This document shows positions 45,264-56,382 of a stretch of DNA of 64,000 nucleotides, one piece after another. The stretch is taken from contig OX388348.1 of assembly GCA_947579665.1 (NCBI GenBank), positions 5,518,001 to 5,582,000 on the forward strand, written 5' to 3'. Both the position numbers and the translations under genes were made by a program. This DNA is from Sympetrum striolatum (lineage: Eukaryota; Arthropoda; Insecta; Odonata; Libellulidae). The stretch's first letter is position 1. Each line of letters starts with the position of its first letter. A model generated the notes under the pieces. The model had not been told where the DNA came from, did no database searches, and was given only the letters and a program-made list of their open reading frames with translations.

Positions 45264-47459
45264 CTATTATATATAGATGCTTCTCCGGATTCATTCATAT
45301 ATATACCTATATAGATAGATAGGATACAAATTCACAGCCTAAACTACAAGCGTCATTGATCTGAAATTTTTATGACATATTGGCCATAACGTGAAACCCC
45401 CAGGAAAAAAGAGACTTTGATCCTCAGTGTCATAGGTTCGATTCCAGAGGGCCCCAAAGTCCCGATTTTTCCCGTTTGAATGCATTGCCGTGATTTTCGG
45501 GAATTAAAAAAAAATACTTTCCGGATAGGTAGAGAAGTAAAACTCAAGGTGCCTATATTTATGGTGTTGGACTTTCGAAAACATCAATGACTTTTAGAAA
45601 AGTTATCCTGGGTTCGATGCTAGGACGATGCAAAGATCTGCCCTTTAAAATACATGGGAGCCGTTTTTCATTATTTTTTTAGATGCACTTATCGAAATGA
45701 TAGGATGTTCGTGCTTGGCTGGAAGATGTATGGTACGAATAAGTTTTAGAAAAAAATTTTCATAAGACCGTACTGTTCCTGGGTTCGAAGCCAGAGCACA
45801 ATAACGTTTCTCTCATAAGGAATATAAAGGAAAAGTAGGACGTCATTTGAGGCGGTTGTAACCAATATTTCTGCTTGAATTTGCATACGCGGTTAGAGAT
45901 GGTGTTTTTCTTTTGTGCTGCATAGAAAGTATTGCCTGAAAGACCCGGGTTCGATGCCGGGCGGTAAAAATATCCCCCATATATAATACTATGGGGTATC
46001 TTTTCATAATTTTTTTATGCATTTATCGATATGTAAGGGAGCCCTTGCTTAGATGGAAGATGTATATTAACACTTTGTTTAAGAAAAAAAATAGATAAGA
46101 CCATGCTGTTCCTGGGTTCGATGCCAGAGCACATTATAATTTCTCAAATAAGGAGTGTATGTGAATAGTAGGACGTCGTTTGAGGTAGTTGCACCTAATA
46201 GTTTTGCTTGAATTTTCACACATAGTTTGATATGGTAATTTTCTATTTTGCTGCATAGTAAGTACACCAGGAAGACCGGGGTTCGCTGCCAGGTGATTAA
46301 ATTGCAGCGAATTCTACGAATATTTTGAATTTTTTTTTTCTTTTGATGTCCGTCCCGATATGATGCCGATATGAAATTAGTGTTGTCGATCTGCTTGCAG
46401 TATGCAAGCTACATTTTACTCGTATATATATATATATATAATAGAAGATATATATATATATCTTCTATTATATATAGATGCTTCTCCAGATTCCAGAGGG
46501 CCCCAAAGTCCCGATTTTTCCCGTTTAAATGCATTGCTTTGATTTTTGGGAATTTAAAAAAAATACTTGCCGGATGGGTAGGGCCTTTAAACTCAAGGAG
46601 CCGATATATATGGTCATGATCTATCTAAAACATAAATGAGTTTTACTAAAAATATCCTGGGTTCGATGCTAGGTCGAGGCAAAAATCGGCCGTTTAAAAT
46701 GCATTGTGGCGATTTTTAAGATTTTTTTGGACCCTTTTCCGATGGCATAGAAACTTGAAATTCGGTATGAGGTTAGATACCATAAAAATATATCATAATC
46801 AAATTTTACATATTCGCTGATGGTCCTTGGTTCGATCCCAGAGGGACATTTAAATTCCTCAATGTATTTCTTATGGAGATAACGGAAACAAATTTTAGGT
46901 ACTTCCCGGCATGCTATCGACTTCAAACTCTGCATGATAGAATAGCAAGTCTTAACAAATCAAACTATGCATTCACAGCTATCAATGTGTCCTGGGTTCG
47001 ACACCAGGTGTCTCTGCAATCAGAAGTTGATCCGATTTTTAGGAATTATTTTGAAACCTTTTCCAATAATAGAGAAACTTGAAATTTGGCATATAGATTG
47101 AGATGACTAATAACTTTCAGAAACATTTTTTAAATTGTAGAGGTCGTCCTTGGTTCGAGTCCCGAGAGCCATTTACATTCGTGAACATTAGAGCGTCTTT
47201 TGAGGCAGTTGTAGCCAATATTTCTGCTTGAATTTTCACACATAATTAGAGATGGTGATCTTCTATTGTGTCTCATAGTAGGTTTACCAGTAAGAACCGG
47301 GTTTGATGCCAGATGATGAAATTTCAGCGAATTTTAAGAAAAAATTAAATCCTTTTTTTTTCTTATGAGGACCGTCCCGATGTGATGCCGATATGAAATT
47401 AGTATTGCCGATCTGCTTGCAGCATGCAAGCTACATTTTACTCATATATATATATATAT
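45264..47459 (+). repeat. Higher-order satellite array carrying a B-box/T-arm motif in each unit
   Basis: GGTTCGANNCC-type motifs start at 45435, 45611, 45782, 45948, 46115, 46280, 46660, 46829, 46995, 47152 and 47300. A truncated one (GATTCC only) is at 46489, equivalent to a start at 46484. Spacing is mostly 165-176 bp. Seven of the eleven are exact; the other four differ at one base. Many are flanked by complementary bases (CCTGG...CCAGG, CCCGG...CCGGG), giving a tRNA T-arm-like stem-loop. The first six motifs and the next six match in order with an offset of about 1049 bp, and both halves end with GCTTGCAG, ATGCAAGCTACATTTTACTC and a (TA)n tract, so two copies of a six-unit higher-order repeat are present. 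No A box is obvious, so complete Pol III genes are not claimed. Confidence 0.75.
46422..46476. repeat. AT-rich hairpin at the junction of the two higher-order copies
   Basis: ATAGAAGATATAT and ATATATCTTCTAT are perfect inverted copies around a TA-only centre, and the surrounding TATATA runs extend the pairing. The equivalent place in the first copy (45235-45275) has one arm altered (ATATCTATTATATA), so the palindrome is intact only here. Confidence 0.85.
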
Positions 47460-48220
47460 CAAGTAGTTTTTATTTAAAATATTCAGCCATTTTACACCAA
47501 AAAGAACTCTTCTATGCATACAATTAAATCAATCGTGCGATTATTCAGCAGACTTCACATGAGATGAGATCTAGTTGGACAAGTTGAATAAAAACACGAG
47601 CAAAAATTAAATATTTTTTGTTTGAAGCTATTTGAAAATGAACTAGTTTAACAATCGGTCTCATATGGCCAGTTGAATTTAATTTCTGTCCAAAAAGCTC
47701 ATGCCTTTATTTTTGACGGTTTTTCGTTTATGATGTGATCCATTATGACTAAGGGGAAAGAGCTCGAAGATGGATATAATAATTACGCGGGAGATTATTA
47801 AAGGAGAGGGAGAAAAAAGAGGGAAAATTGACCACGAAAGTTGTGGAATAGGGGAGTGGCTATTTTGCTTCTGAATAAAGGATGAAGGGGATAAGAGATG
47901 TCCCTCAAATGAGGCAAAAAAGGTAATCGAATGAAGAGAACTGAGCTGCTTAGTGGGAGGAGATCGGTGGATAAGCGATAAAGTTATCTATTTGCTTAGA
48001 ATTTATATACATTGACTTAAGTATTCTCAGCAAATATGTATCTTTTATTTATTGTTATGCTTATGAATTTTTTATGCAGCAAAAATTCTCGGTATTAAAG
48101 TGGTTTGTCCATCTGTAAAATCATTAGCCCAAAAGCATCCAAGAAGCTCAGATGAAGAGTGAGGCTTTTTGCACCAGAATGCTTCCAGTGGTAAAAGTCC
48201 ACATAAAACTCAATTGCTCT
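47460..48220. other. Gene-free DNA
   Basis: I see no feature. About 47750-47960 is purine-rich on the plus strand. Confidence 0.45.
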
Positions 48221-48340
48221 ATGGGGTCGTACACAGATTACGTAACGCAAAATTCTCCAATTTTAGACCCCCCATGTAACAGGACCGTAACGCCAGGCAG
48301 GACCCCCCCTCCCAACTCCGTTACGTCTGCTACCTAATGT
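48221..48340. mobile_element. MITE-like fragment with TACGTAACG and CCCCCC blocks
   Basis: GGGGTCGTACACAGATTACG continues into TAACGC at the left. The middle holds two C-runs and a CCGTAACGCC block, and near the right end CCGTTACGTCTG reverses the TACGTAACG motif. Widespread short inverted-repeat elements of arthropods and other animals, with GGGGTC-TACGTAACGC ends, look like this from memory. The right end is poor, so the fragment may be incomplete. Confidence 0.4.
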
Positions 48341-50873
48341 CTGTCATTTTGTAGAGACTTCATCAAAACTTTCGCTTCTAAAGTTTCGATCGAATTAAGG
48401 TTACTAAGAATGGCTATTTGACACTTGTAATCGCATGCAGTGCTTGAATTTTTGAAATGGTGTTTTATAAATAATTGAAATAGGAGAAGTTAAAATTAAT
48501 ACATTTGGTTTGAGGCATACATTAGCGATATTTTATTGATAAATAAAATTTTGAAAGTAATTAAATCTCCTTCGTTGATATAGATTTTTTTCGAGTTGCA
48601 GTTTAGCATAAGATGTATATCAACGGATGATTTAGAACCAATAATGAATAGAAATTACTTTAAATCGAAAAAATGTGCTAATTTTACAGTTTTTAACGGA
48701 TCATTTTCTTCGTGGCATCACATACTTCAGTTATTCAATTGCTAAATGTGGCGTAAGTCGCAACTAGACCCAGGGTCGTACTGCTGCGGAGATATGTAAT
48801 AAATCATAAAAATATTATAATTTAATGCATAAACATGGATTACTAACACATCTGGAGAATATGAATCATTTCTAAGCTGCCGTATCCAATTTTAGAGGAA
48901 TAATCCTTTATAAATACCAATGCAACTGATATTTGAATGCTCATCAGCGGCCTCGGATTTTTGATCTGATGAATGCTTTTCTCTGCAAATATGCGATGAA
49001 GGCTTAAGCAGAGAAAGGCACTCCTCTTATTGAAATTTCAATCCCTCGTAACGATTATACACCATTATAATTCATTTCTCGATCGTAATGGAATGGAAAT
49101 GTACAATTATTTTACATTGAATTAATCAAAATACCTTCAATTAGTGTACAGCTAATGAAATCGACCTTTGTAAACTAGGAAAATTCGCATCCTTCATTTG
49201 AAAATCCTTTATGGATGAGGCATAAACTGATGGCTGATGTATCGGTTAAAATATCGTATGGGAATATTAGCACGGAGAACAGAATTTTTTCTTTACTTCA
49301 ACTTTATTAAAGTGTAATGAGTCCGAAGAAGTGAATCAAATTCCTTGGAATCGATGAACGATAATCACGTGATGCGATTAGTGATGCCTGCTGCAATTAA
49401 CTGCTCAAAAAGACCCTCAAAAAAGAATAAAGGAATTTGTCAGCGGTTCCGAGAAATTTTACTTCCTTCGGAAAATCATAAACCTTACTCTAGGAGTTTG
49501 GTTATGTTTAAGAACCCAATTAATCGGCATTTATCGGATTTTTCGTAGTAACATTTTAAAGGGAATTTAAGTCATTAAAATGATATAAAGTAACGGTTTA
49601 CTCAAAATGTTAACTCATTAGAATCAAAGGCAAAGGAGTTTGAGAATTAATGATAAATTATGTTAAAAATATTTAACGTGACGTGTAACGTAGTAGTGAG
49701 GGAAACAAAGCGAGAGGGGAAAGGTTTTTTATATATCTTCAGAAACGACTTCAATGCGTTTCCCTGATAAACTAGACATGGATAACAACAAAAGAAAGCA
49801 GCATACCAATGCAAGGAAAGGAGCTATTGATAACCACGTTATCATAATTAGAACAAAAATGACATTGTAAATAAAAACATCATTATTGTGAGTCTTCTTT
49901 TTCTAATCATGTTTATGATATATGTCCTTTGAACCATCCTACAATTCTTGCCTTTTCTTTCGTTTCTCGAATCCCAATTTCAGTTAACACGTTCGCTGCT
50001 CCGAACTCCGTGTGCTCCGAAGCAGAGTCAGCATGACGATAGTCAATTCTCTCGCCATAAATTCAAGTTTTTTCCTTCAAATGTCATCTTAAGACTGAGT
50101 CTATATATAATAGCGTAGAAAATGCATAATATATGCATAAAATAATCAATAATTATCTTAAAATTTTTACTGCTACTTAATAAAAATAAACTGTGTTTTC
50201 TGCAACAAATTTTTTATTGTAATTAACCTTCCAAAAAGTTTTTGTAACCATAAATGTACATATTGTGTGTCAAAATTCCATAATTACAAAAGTACTTTTA
50301 GTTGCAACTAATTACAATTATGGTATACTATAAAACAATTCAAACATTACCCTGGGCTCCCTGGATAACATTTACAAAAATAACACAGGCCGACAAAGTT
50401 TTGGTAACATTGACATAATTACTCGTTCCTTATTGTATTTTTACGATAAATTTAACAGTGTATGTGGAAATTGTCCACCACGGACAGTTTTCGAGAATGC
50501 TACATAAATATTGAAAAAACCAAGTAATTTCTTCTTTAATGTTTATCTTTAAATTTGTGGCTGGTAACACTCCAAATGTACTTGTATCTATTTATCAGTT
50601 CATTAATTCACTATTTTTCATTTAATTCATATTCCTTGATCGAATTCGAAGAGGTACAAAACGAGCTGACAAATAACCCAAAAGAAAATGAATTTTCGTG
50701 CCCGAAAGCACACTAAAACGCTCGTTCCTCAATAATTTTTAAAGTTACAGAGCATCGCATACACCTATTTTAGAGCTCTGAAAAAGAACTTTATTCAAGT
50801 ATACAATTTATTCCATTCCAATTTGCCCTTGTCAATATTTAGGCAAAATATGGTTCTACGAAGGCCCTCATAT
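48341..50873. other. Gene-free AT-rich DNA
   Basis: No recognised feature. The longest frame (67 codons, 49345-49548) has no motif. Confidence 0.45.
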
Positions 50874-51187
50874 ATGTTCTCAGACGTAGGTTGGGAAGCC
50901 TTGAAAGACAGTTTATTGGAGGCTGCGATTGCTTAATAAACTTAGGGAAACTATATTTGCGGAAGATACAATCGGTATCATGCAACCCCCTGCTACCTCG
51001 GTCGGTCCGGTAATGAGCGTGCGTTAAGAGAAATAGATGCTAGGACGAATCGTTTTAAAAATTCATTGGTTCCGCGAACGATACGAGACATTAACCGAAT
51101 AAAGAAGAAGTTCAGATTCAACTGGTGTTAGCACCCCCTGCCACATCCCGAAAGGCGGCTTGTAGTGTATTAATGTAGATGTAGATA
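50874..51187 (+). mobile_element. 3' fragment of the CR1/Jockey-like LINE (second copy)
   Basis: Plus-strand translation in two frames gives DVGWEALKD, RLLNKLRETIFAED, IMQPP and then REIDARTNRFKNSLVPRTIR. These match, in order, the C-terminal end of the LINE protein at 18.73-19.83 kb. After the stop (51129-51131) come GCACCCCCTGCCA and GAAAGGCGGCTTGTAG, the same UTR core, and a tail of ATGTAG-type hexamers (51174-51187). Frameshifts and substitutions show an older insertion than the copy at 18.7 kb. 5' truncation is near 50874. Confidence 0.8.
50898..51131 (+). pseudogene. Broken C-terminal end of LINE polyprotein
   Basis: About 75 residues of the non-catalytic C-terminal region are recognisable, with at least two frame changes (near 50925 and 51025) and in-frame stops. 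The end extends past the position where the other copy stops (RIKKKFRFNWC then stop). It encodes no palm-domain motif and cannot be functional. Confidence 0.75.
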
Positions 51188-52632
51188 TCTGTCAATGGGC
51201 TCCCATTTCCAGCTGTAAACATTCGTTCAGTATCCTCTTGAGTATGTGATAAAGAACCAGATGGAATATGTGTAGTCATATCTGTAATCAGCAAAATTAG
51301 TTAAAAACAGCTATTACCATCGATGTTACCGAAAAAAAGTTAAAATTTGTCATCTTATGTAATTAGTTACTATTTTTTTATTTTCAGCCCATTTAGCACA
51401 CCGTTTCTTCGTGAATCTGTTCTTTTGGTTTCAGGGACAAAACTTTGGGGAGGTGAACTTGGTTAGAAGGTTTCTTCTTACTTCTTTCAAGAGAATTATG
51501 AATAAAGGCAGGAAGCTGTTCAAACACTCCTGCAATACCAAAAAATCGGAACTATACGTGTTATTCGCAGGATGAACAGACGTAAACTATTTGTGAAGGC
51601 AAGCAAAATGGATCCTCCTATGCCTACAAACAAACAAAGGACTTTGTTAGGCAGAAATTGTATGAAGTCTCTCCTTCCATTTGACCTATACAAGTACAAA
51701 AATATAAATATTAATCTACGTACATTATATACTTTTAACAATCACGCATCAATATACTAAAAATGTTTTTCCCGATCTTTTCGTGATTCTCTATTCAAAG
51801 TCACTTTCCTTTACGAAAGCATTTTTGGCTCCTTTTATTCTTCTTCAAGTATTTTCTATTCCAAATAAGGAACACTTAGAGGAATTGATCCTCTGCTTCC
51901 ACTTTTTCTCATCAGCCCTGATCACTTCCTCTTCGTAGCTAAATTTTATTATCTTAATTAATTAACCCCTCTTACGTTATTAAGTATTTATGGATCTAAT
52001 ACAATAGTTCTGCGACTGCATATTTTTATGATTTTTCCTTTTCGCAATCAGATTTTCTGATAAGTTCCTTCCACAATGTCTCTATCATATGCAATAAAAA
52101 TTCACTGTGATAAAGGTTACCTTTGTCCGACCCCTTCCTTAAATCCTTCTATTCAACATCAACAATGCTGCTAAATTGGAGTACACGTTTTGCATAAACT
52201 ATTTTCAAATCTAATATAATGGGCTTTAAAACTCTAATTAATTTGGTCAACTCACAGTATCAATAGCCTTTTAATGCAATGTTTCGTTTATCACCTCAAT
52301 TGCATCCATTCTTTCCTCCAACCCAATTGATTTTCTCCAATTTTTTATTATCTCCAATATTATTTATTCTCGAACCTTCTATTTCTAAAATTCTTATCAA
52401 CTAATATTTGCTGTTGAAGGCATCAGAAAATGGTTTTAAAAAATCGAACCTCAAAAATATTTTAGACAACAATGGAGCACCATGCAATCATTTCGATCCG
52501 TATTTAAACAGATAAGGACTGAGTACAATTAGCATCCAAGAGTAATAAGAACAACATGTGGAGCTCAGTGGAGAAGCGTAGGAAGTGAGTGTATACACTA
52601 GTCATAACCTGGTATTGATCTCCCGACAGATT
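51188..52632. other. Gene-free AT-rich DNA
   Basis: I see no named element. Two overlapping frames at 51520-51760 have no motif. Confidence 0.45.
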
Positions 52633-52925
52633 GGTACGCGGGGAATTGATCCCCCGCGCTGATGTTGTACTACCAACCCAACTCCACCCAACCCAACTCC
52701 ACCCAACCCAACTCCACCCAACTCCACCCAACTCCACCCAACCCCCCCCCCCTAACCTCCCCCAACCCCTCCGGTTAATTTATTTATAACATTAACCAAT
52801 AATCAGGGCGTGTAGATTAACATAAGACTGAATAACAGTAGTTAAACATCAGCGCGGAGGATCAATCCCCGGGTACGAATTCCCCGGGTACGAATTCCCC
52901 GGGTACGAATTCCCCCCGTATCAAT
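52633..52925. mobile_element. Foldback-type element with tandem repeats in arm and centre
   Basis: The left arm (52633-52673, GGTACGCGGGGAATTGATCC onward) is the inverted copy of the right arm (about 52838-52880), with a few mismatches, across a TGATGTT core. The centre starts with an ACCCAACTCC-type tandem repeat (52672-52740) and a C-run (52741-52752). In the right arm, a 15-bp unit TCCCCGGGTACGAAT is repeated at 52866, 52881 and 52896, with a fourth, altered copy at 52911-52925. Inverted arms made of short direct repeats are the plan of Foldback (FB) elements. No transposase is present. Confidence 0.55.
52672..52770 (+). repeat. CCAACTCCAC tandem repeat and C-rich run
   Basis: Alternating CCCAACTCCAC and CCCAAC blocks (about seven) lead into a 12-C run and CCTAACCTCCCCCAACC. 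The complementary strand is G-rich and could form quadruplex structure. Confidence 0.85.
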
Positions 52926-55900
52926 TCACCCTATGCGTGGGGTAAAAAAATGAATGCATTAGGACGTACGCAAGAAATTCACCATCCTGAGAATCAAGTA
53001 CTTATTTCTTTTTAAACCGGTCTTATATATACTCTTCCGCCTCCTTTAATCGAAATAGACGGGTATTTTTCCAAAATCAGCTGCATATCTTCTCTGCTGT
53101 ATCACATTAAGAGCGTCGTCATGGCAGCCGTGTGTTTTCCAAGGTGGCAATAACGCACTCTTGTGTGAGGCTCTCCTAATTTATTTTCCGAGTCTCCCTC
53201 GGTCCCCTTGCTAATTATACGACCCAGTGACCAGGGAAAGGCGCAACTTTAAGATGGCGGAAGATCAGAAGGGTGACGGGAATTAGCAGTTCATTAACCC
53301 GTGGCTATTGGCGCTCAAATAAGCGATGGCTGTCGGAGCATGAATGCGAAGTGAATTGAAACATACAAAGAGGCACGTGCGAATGCAGGATGCACATATT
53401 AATCCAATGATTTCAGTGCTTAAGGAAACTAACTCTGGATCAATCCAGGGATCAGAATGGGAAGAATCGGAAACCATAAGTATATAACATAAAACAAGAA
53501 ACTGTTTTCCGTGGAGTATGTAATTGTAATTCAAATACAATATTTCGCTTGAACTGACATTTTCACGAGATTATAATCTTATAATTTTTCTGGATTATGG
53601 GAAATAGCTTACACAAAATTAAATAGAGTAAATGTTAATTATCTCTTTTAAAAGCTGGAAAGATAATTCAGTCGGTTCTGCCTGCGATGCGCTGACTGAA
53701 CGCATTTATAATTCTCGTAATGATTTTTTTTCGGCCGAAGATAGTCGAGTTATTCACATTGGATTATTAACCAAACAAAGATTATGCTCTTAAGGCTATC
53801 AAGAAACTGTTTAGATGATTTTCCGAAAGAGCAAAAGCGTAAAAGTGAAAGAGTGAGGTTTGAGGGAAAATAGAAGCTCCGGAGGGAAGCTGTGAGAGGA
53901 GATGCGTCCGAAACCAAGCTCTTCTTCTTGATCATGGCTGCTCCATTTTAGCGAATGTTTTCGTTCGAAGCAGAGCGCTCATTAAAAATATTACAGAGTC
54001 AATGAATGTTCAGAAATTCTTGAATGACAGCTACCACGGCAAACAATCCGAAGGAAATGTTTGGCTAACATTTCTTCCATTCTTTCTTCAGGCTAAACAC
54101 ATTTATGTGTCAAAAACTGATTAAAATAAAGTGGATCCTGTCTAATCTCATGTGATGGAAAAGGCAAGCGGATGTCCCTGATGCAGTTTTAAACGTGATT
54201 AAGGACTTCGTAGGATTAAAAAGTTTGCTGCAATGCAATGAATGCAGACCATTTCCGCATCTTCGTGAACTGAAGTAATATTCAATCCAAATTCACTTTG
54301 CTACCTTTCGCTGTTGATGACTACATTTTACGAAGGATTCATCTTTAGCCCTTTTCAATGTATTTCCTTCCATTTTTTGATGAATGTTCTATTTGCCAAA
54401 GGAGTATACTTCCCCAATCTTAGATTTTAAACATTAATCCACTTACGCTGGGAACATCCCCTTGGTTTACCTTGGAAAATTCTTTATTCCATTCTCTGGT
54501 CCGTAATTATTTAGATTTACTTAAAGTTTTGCCCTGAAAAATATAAGGATGTTTTGCCCTGTGTAAAGATGAGTTCTGAATAATTTAGCTATTCGTACCA
54601 TTATGTGTACCAGCTCTTGCATATCATTTGGATTTAAACTCGAAACAAATGAGTAATTTCGGCATGTACTATACATTTTAACGATAAACGTTATTTAAAA
54701 GAACCAAAAATTTTGCCAAAATCTATTTGACGACTTCATTATTGGTGGATGTTAATAGGACTTGAAACGATCTGTGGGAACCATGTCAACAAAGATAAAT
54801 ACGAATTAACTCTAGCGGAATTCTTATCTACTTGTAATATTATAATGTTACCTAAAATTTCCCAGAAATCCAAAAGTGGTTGAGGAGATGATATTACCTC
54901 AGTACTTTTCAAAGCCGAGGCAATTACTCGCTTTATTTCGACTCAAATTAAATGGCGCCGGAGCCAAGTTAATCTGCCATTACTGTCGCCAGTACCGCAC
55001 TAACATTAAATTAAATTGAAACGAGGCAGTTTCTTTCCACCTTAAATCCCATTCTTCGACTCTCTGGGCGAGAATTTCACGAGAAACTTTAATTAAACAA
55101 ATTTTTCCTCTCCTTGAGCTTAAGGTATATTTCCTCGCAGAAGTAGCCCCGTGATATGCAAAGCTCTCTCAGGATTTAAAGAAATATACCGCACAACATT
55201 AGCTCACTGCCGACTTTCATTCCTAAATTCAAGGAAAGCGCAAAAAATGTCGCCAAGTACTAGCGGAAATGCAGTCTTGAAATTACATTTTCGTGGGACA
55301 TCTACCCATTGAATACGGAGATCAGTTTTTAAAGCGAGGAAACTTCTCTCCGAGTATCTTCCCTCCAAAGCTTTACCCTTTTGCTCAAAATAAATTATTC
55401 AGAATTATAAAGATGGATCTTGCTTACTTTAATCGGATACGTAGAAATATGCGTTAAGGAAATTGATGGCCCGCAATACTGAGCGAATATGCTCTTAAAA
55501 TACGTTCGCTGAAAATATGGAACGCAGGCATACAAATCATTTCACATATATTTATTTTTATCATCATATTCCCTTTCAATATTAGGCAATTGTCTAGTAT
55601 ATTCACTCATCCATGCTCACATTCTTACTTTCAAACACACCCGAACTTCTTTCCACACCTTCCATTTTGAAATTGTGTTCTTGTCCTTTCCCTCTTCACC
55701 TTAAATCGACTTTTTTTGACACTCTCCTCCGCTTGAATCCAGTCACATCCTTCTCATGTCCATTATTCTGCTTTCGTCTATATTTTCTATTTTTTTAAAC
55801 CAACGTAGCGTTTTTTATCGGAATTTATTAAGGCCTATCTTGGAAGGTTCACGGGTATATTTATCCTTCTTTGTGTTTGCAATCCTTTGTATTTGTCATT

Positions 55901-56358
55901 TAATATCCTTTGCCTCTTCCGGTATTAATTCGTGTTTTAACAAGTGGCGTCACTTTGTCTAAGCTTTTCTTCTTGTTCCGATTCTTCAAGATGGAAAAAA
56001 AGACGCATGATGTCGTTATCTTCTTATACATTTCCTTAGAATTACCAGCTATACTTTAATTGAAAGTACATCTCCTTTAGAAATTTATTCTTATTCCTTT
56101 TGCGCAGAAAGTCAACCTATGTGATAAATAAAGTCAAATCTACGATATATCATCAGAGCCAAAAAGGATCCAGAGAGAATAAACGTACATTTCGTGAAAT
56201 ACAAAATTATGTCCTACATATTTTAGAACGAGTTATATTACACTCTAAAGCAGAATACTGTTTGCACAATATTGTCGAAAATTGAAAGTTAGTTTCCAGG
56301 GAAAAAGTTTCAGACCAAATATAAACATACATTATGAATCTGATATGAAAAAGCACAG
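52926..56358. other. Gene-free DNA
   Basis: No gene was recognised. A GC-richer patch with two homeodomain-like AAATTAAAT blocks around GGCGCCGG lies at about 54940-55040. Several frames around 53283-53540 and 55613-55962 are without motifs. Confidence 0.4.
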
Positions 56359-56382
56359 CTTTGTGGAAGGGGGCCATACTAA
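56359..56382 (+). repeat. Short dispersed repeat, copy 1
   Basis: CTTTGTGGAAGGGGGCCATA and the next four bases CTAA are identical to 57677-57700 except for one base, and upstream similarity continues for about 15 bp. AT-rich AAATAAAATAAA-like DNA follows both. Confidence 0.6.

Noticed and set aside
52504..52737. 77-codon frame with repeated GWSWVG
   Set aside because: It is the CCAACTCCAC tandem repeat read on the minus strand.
52866..52925. Resemblance to a cloning-vector polylinker (GAATTC, CCCGGG, GGTAC close together)
   Set aside because: The 15-bp unit is tandemly repeated, has an inverted partner 230 bp away and no vector sequence around it, so contamination is not supported.
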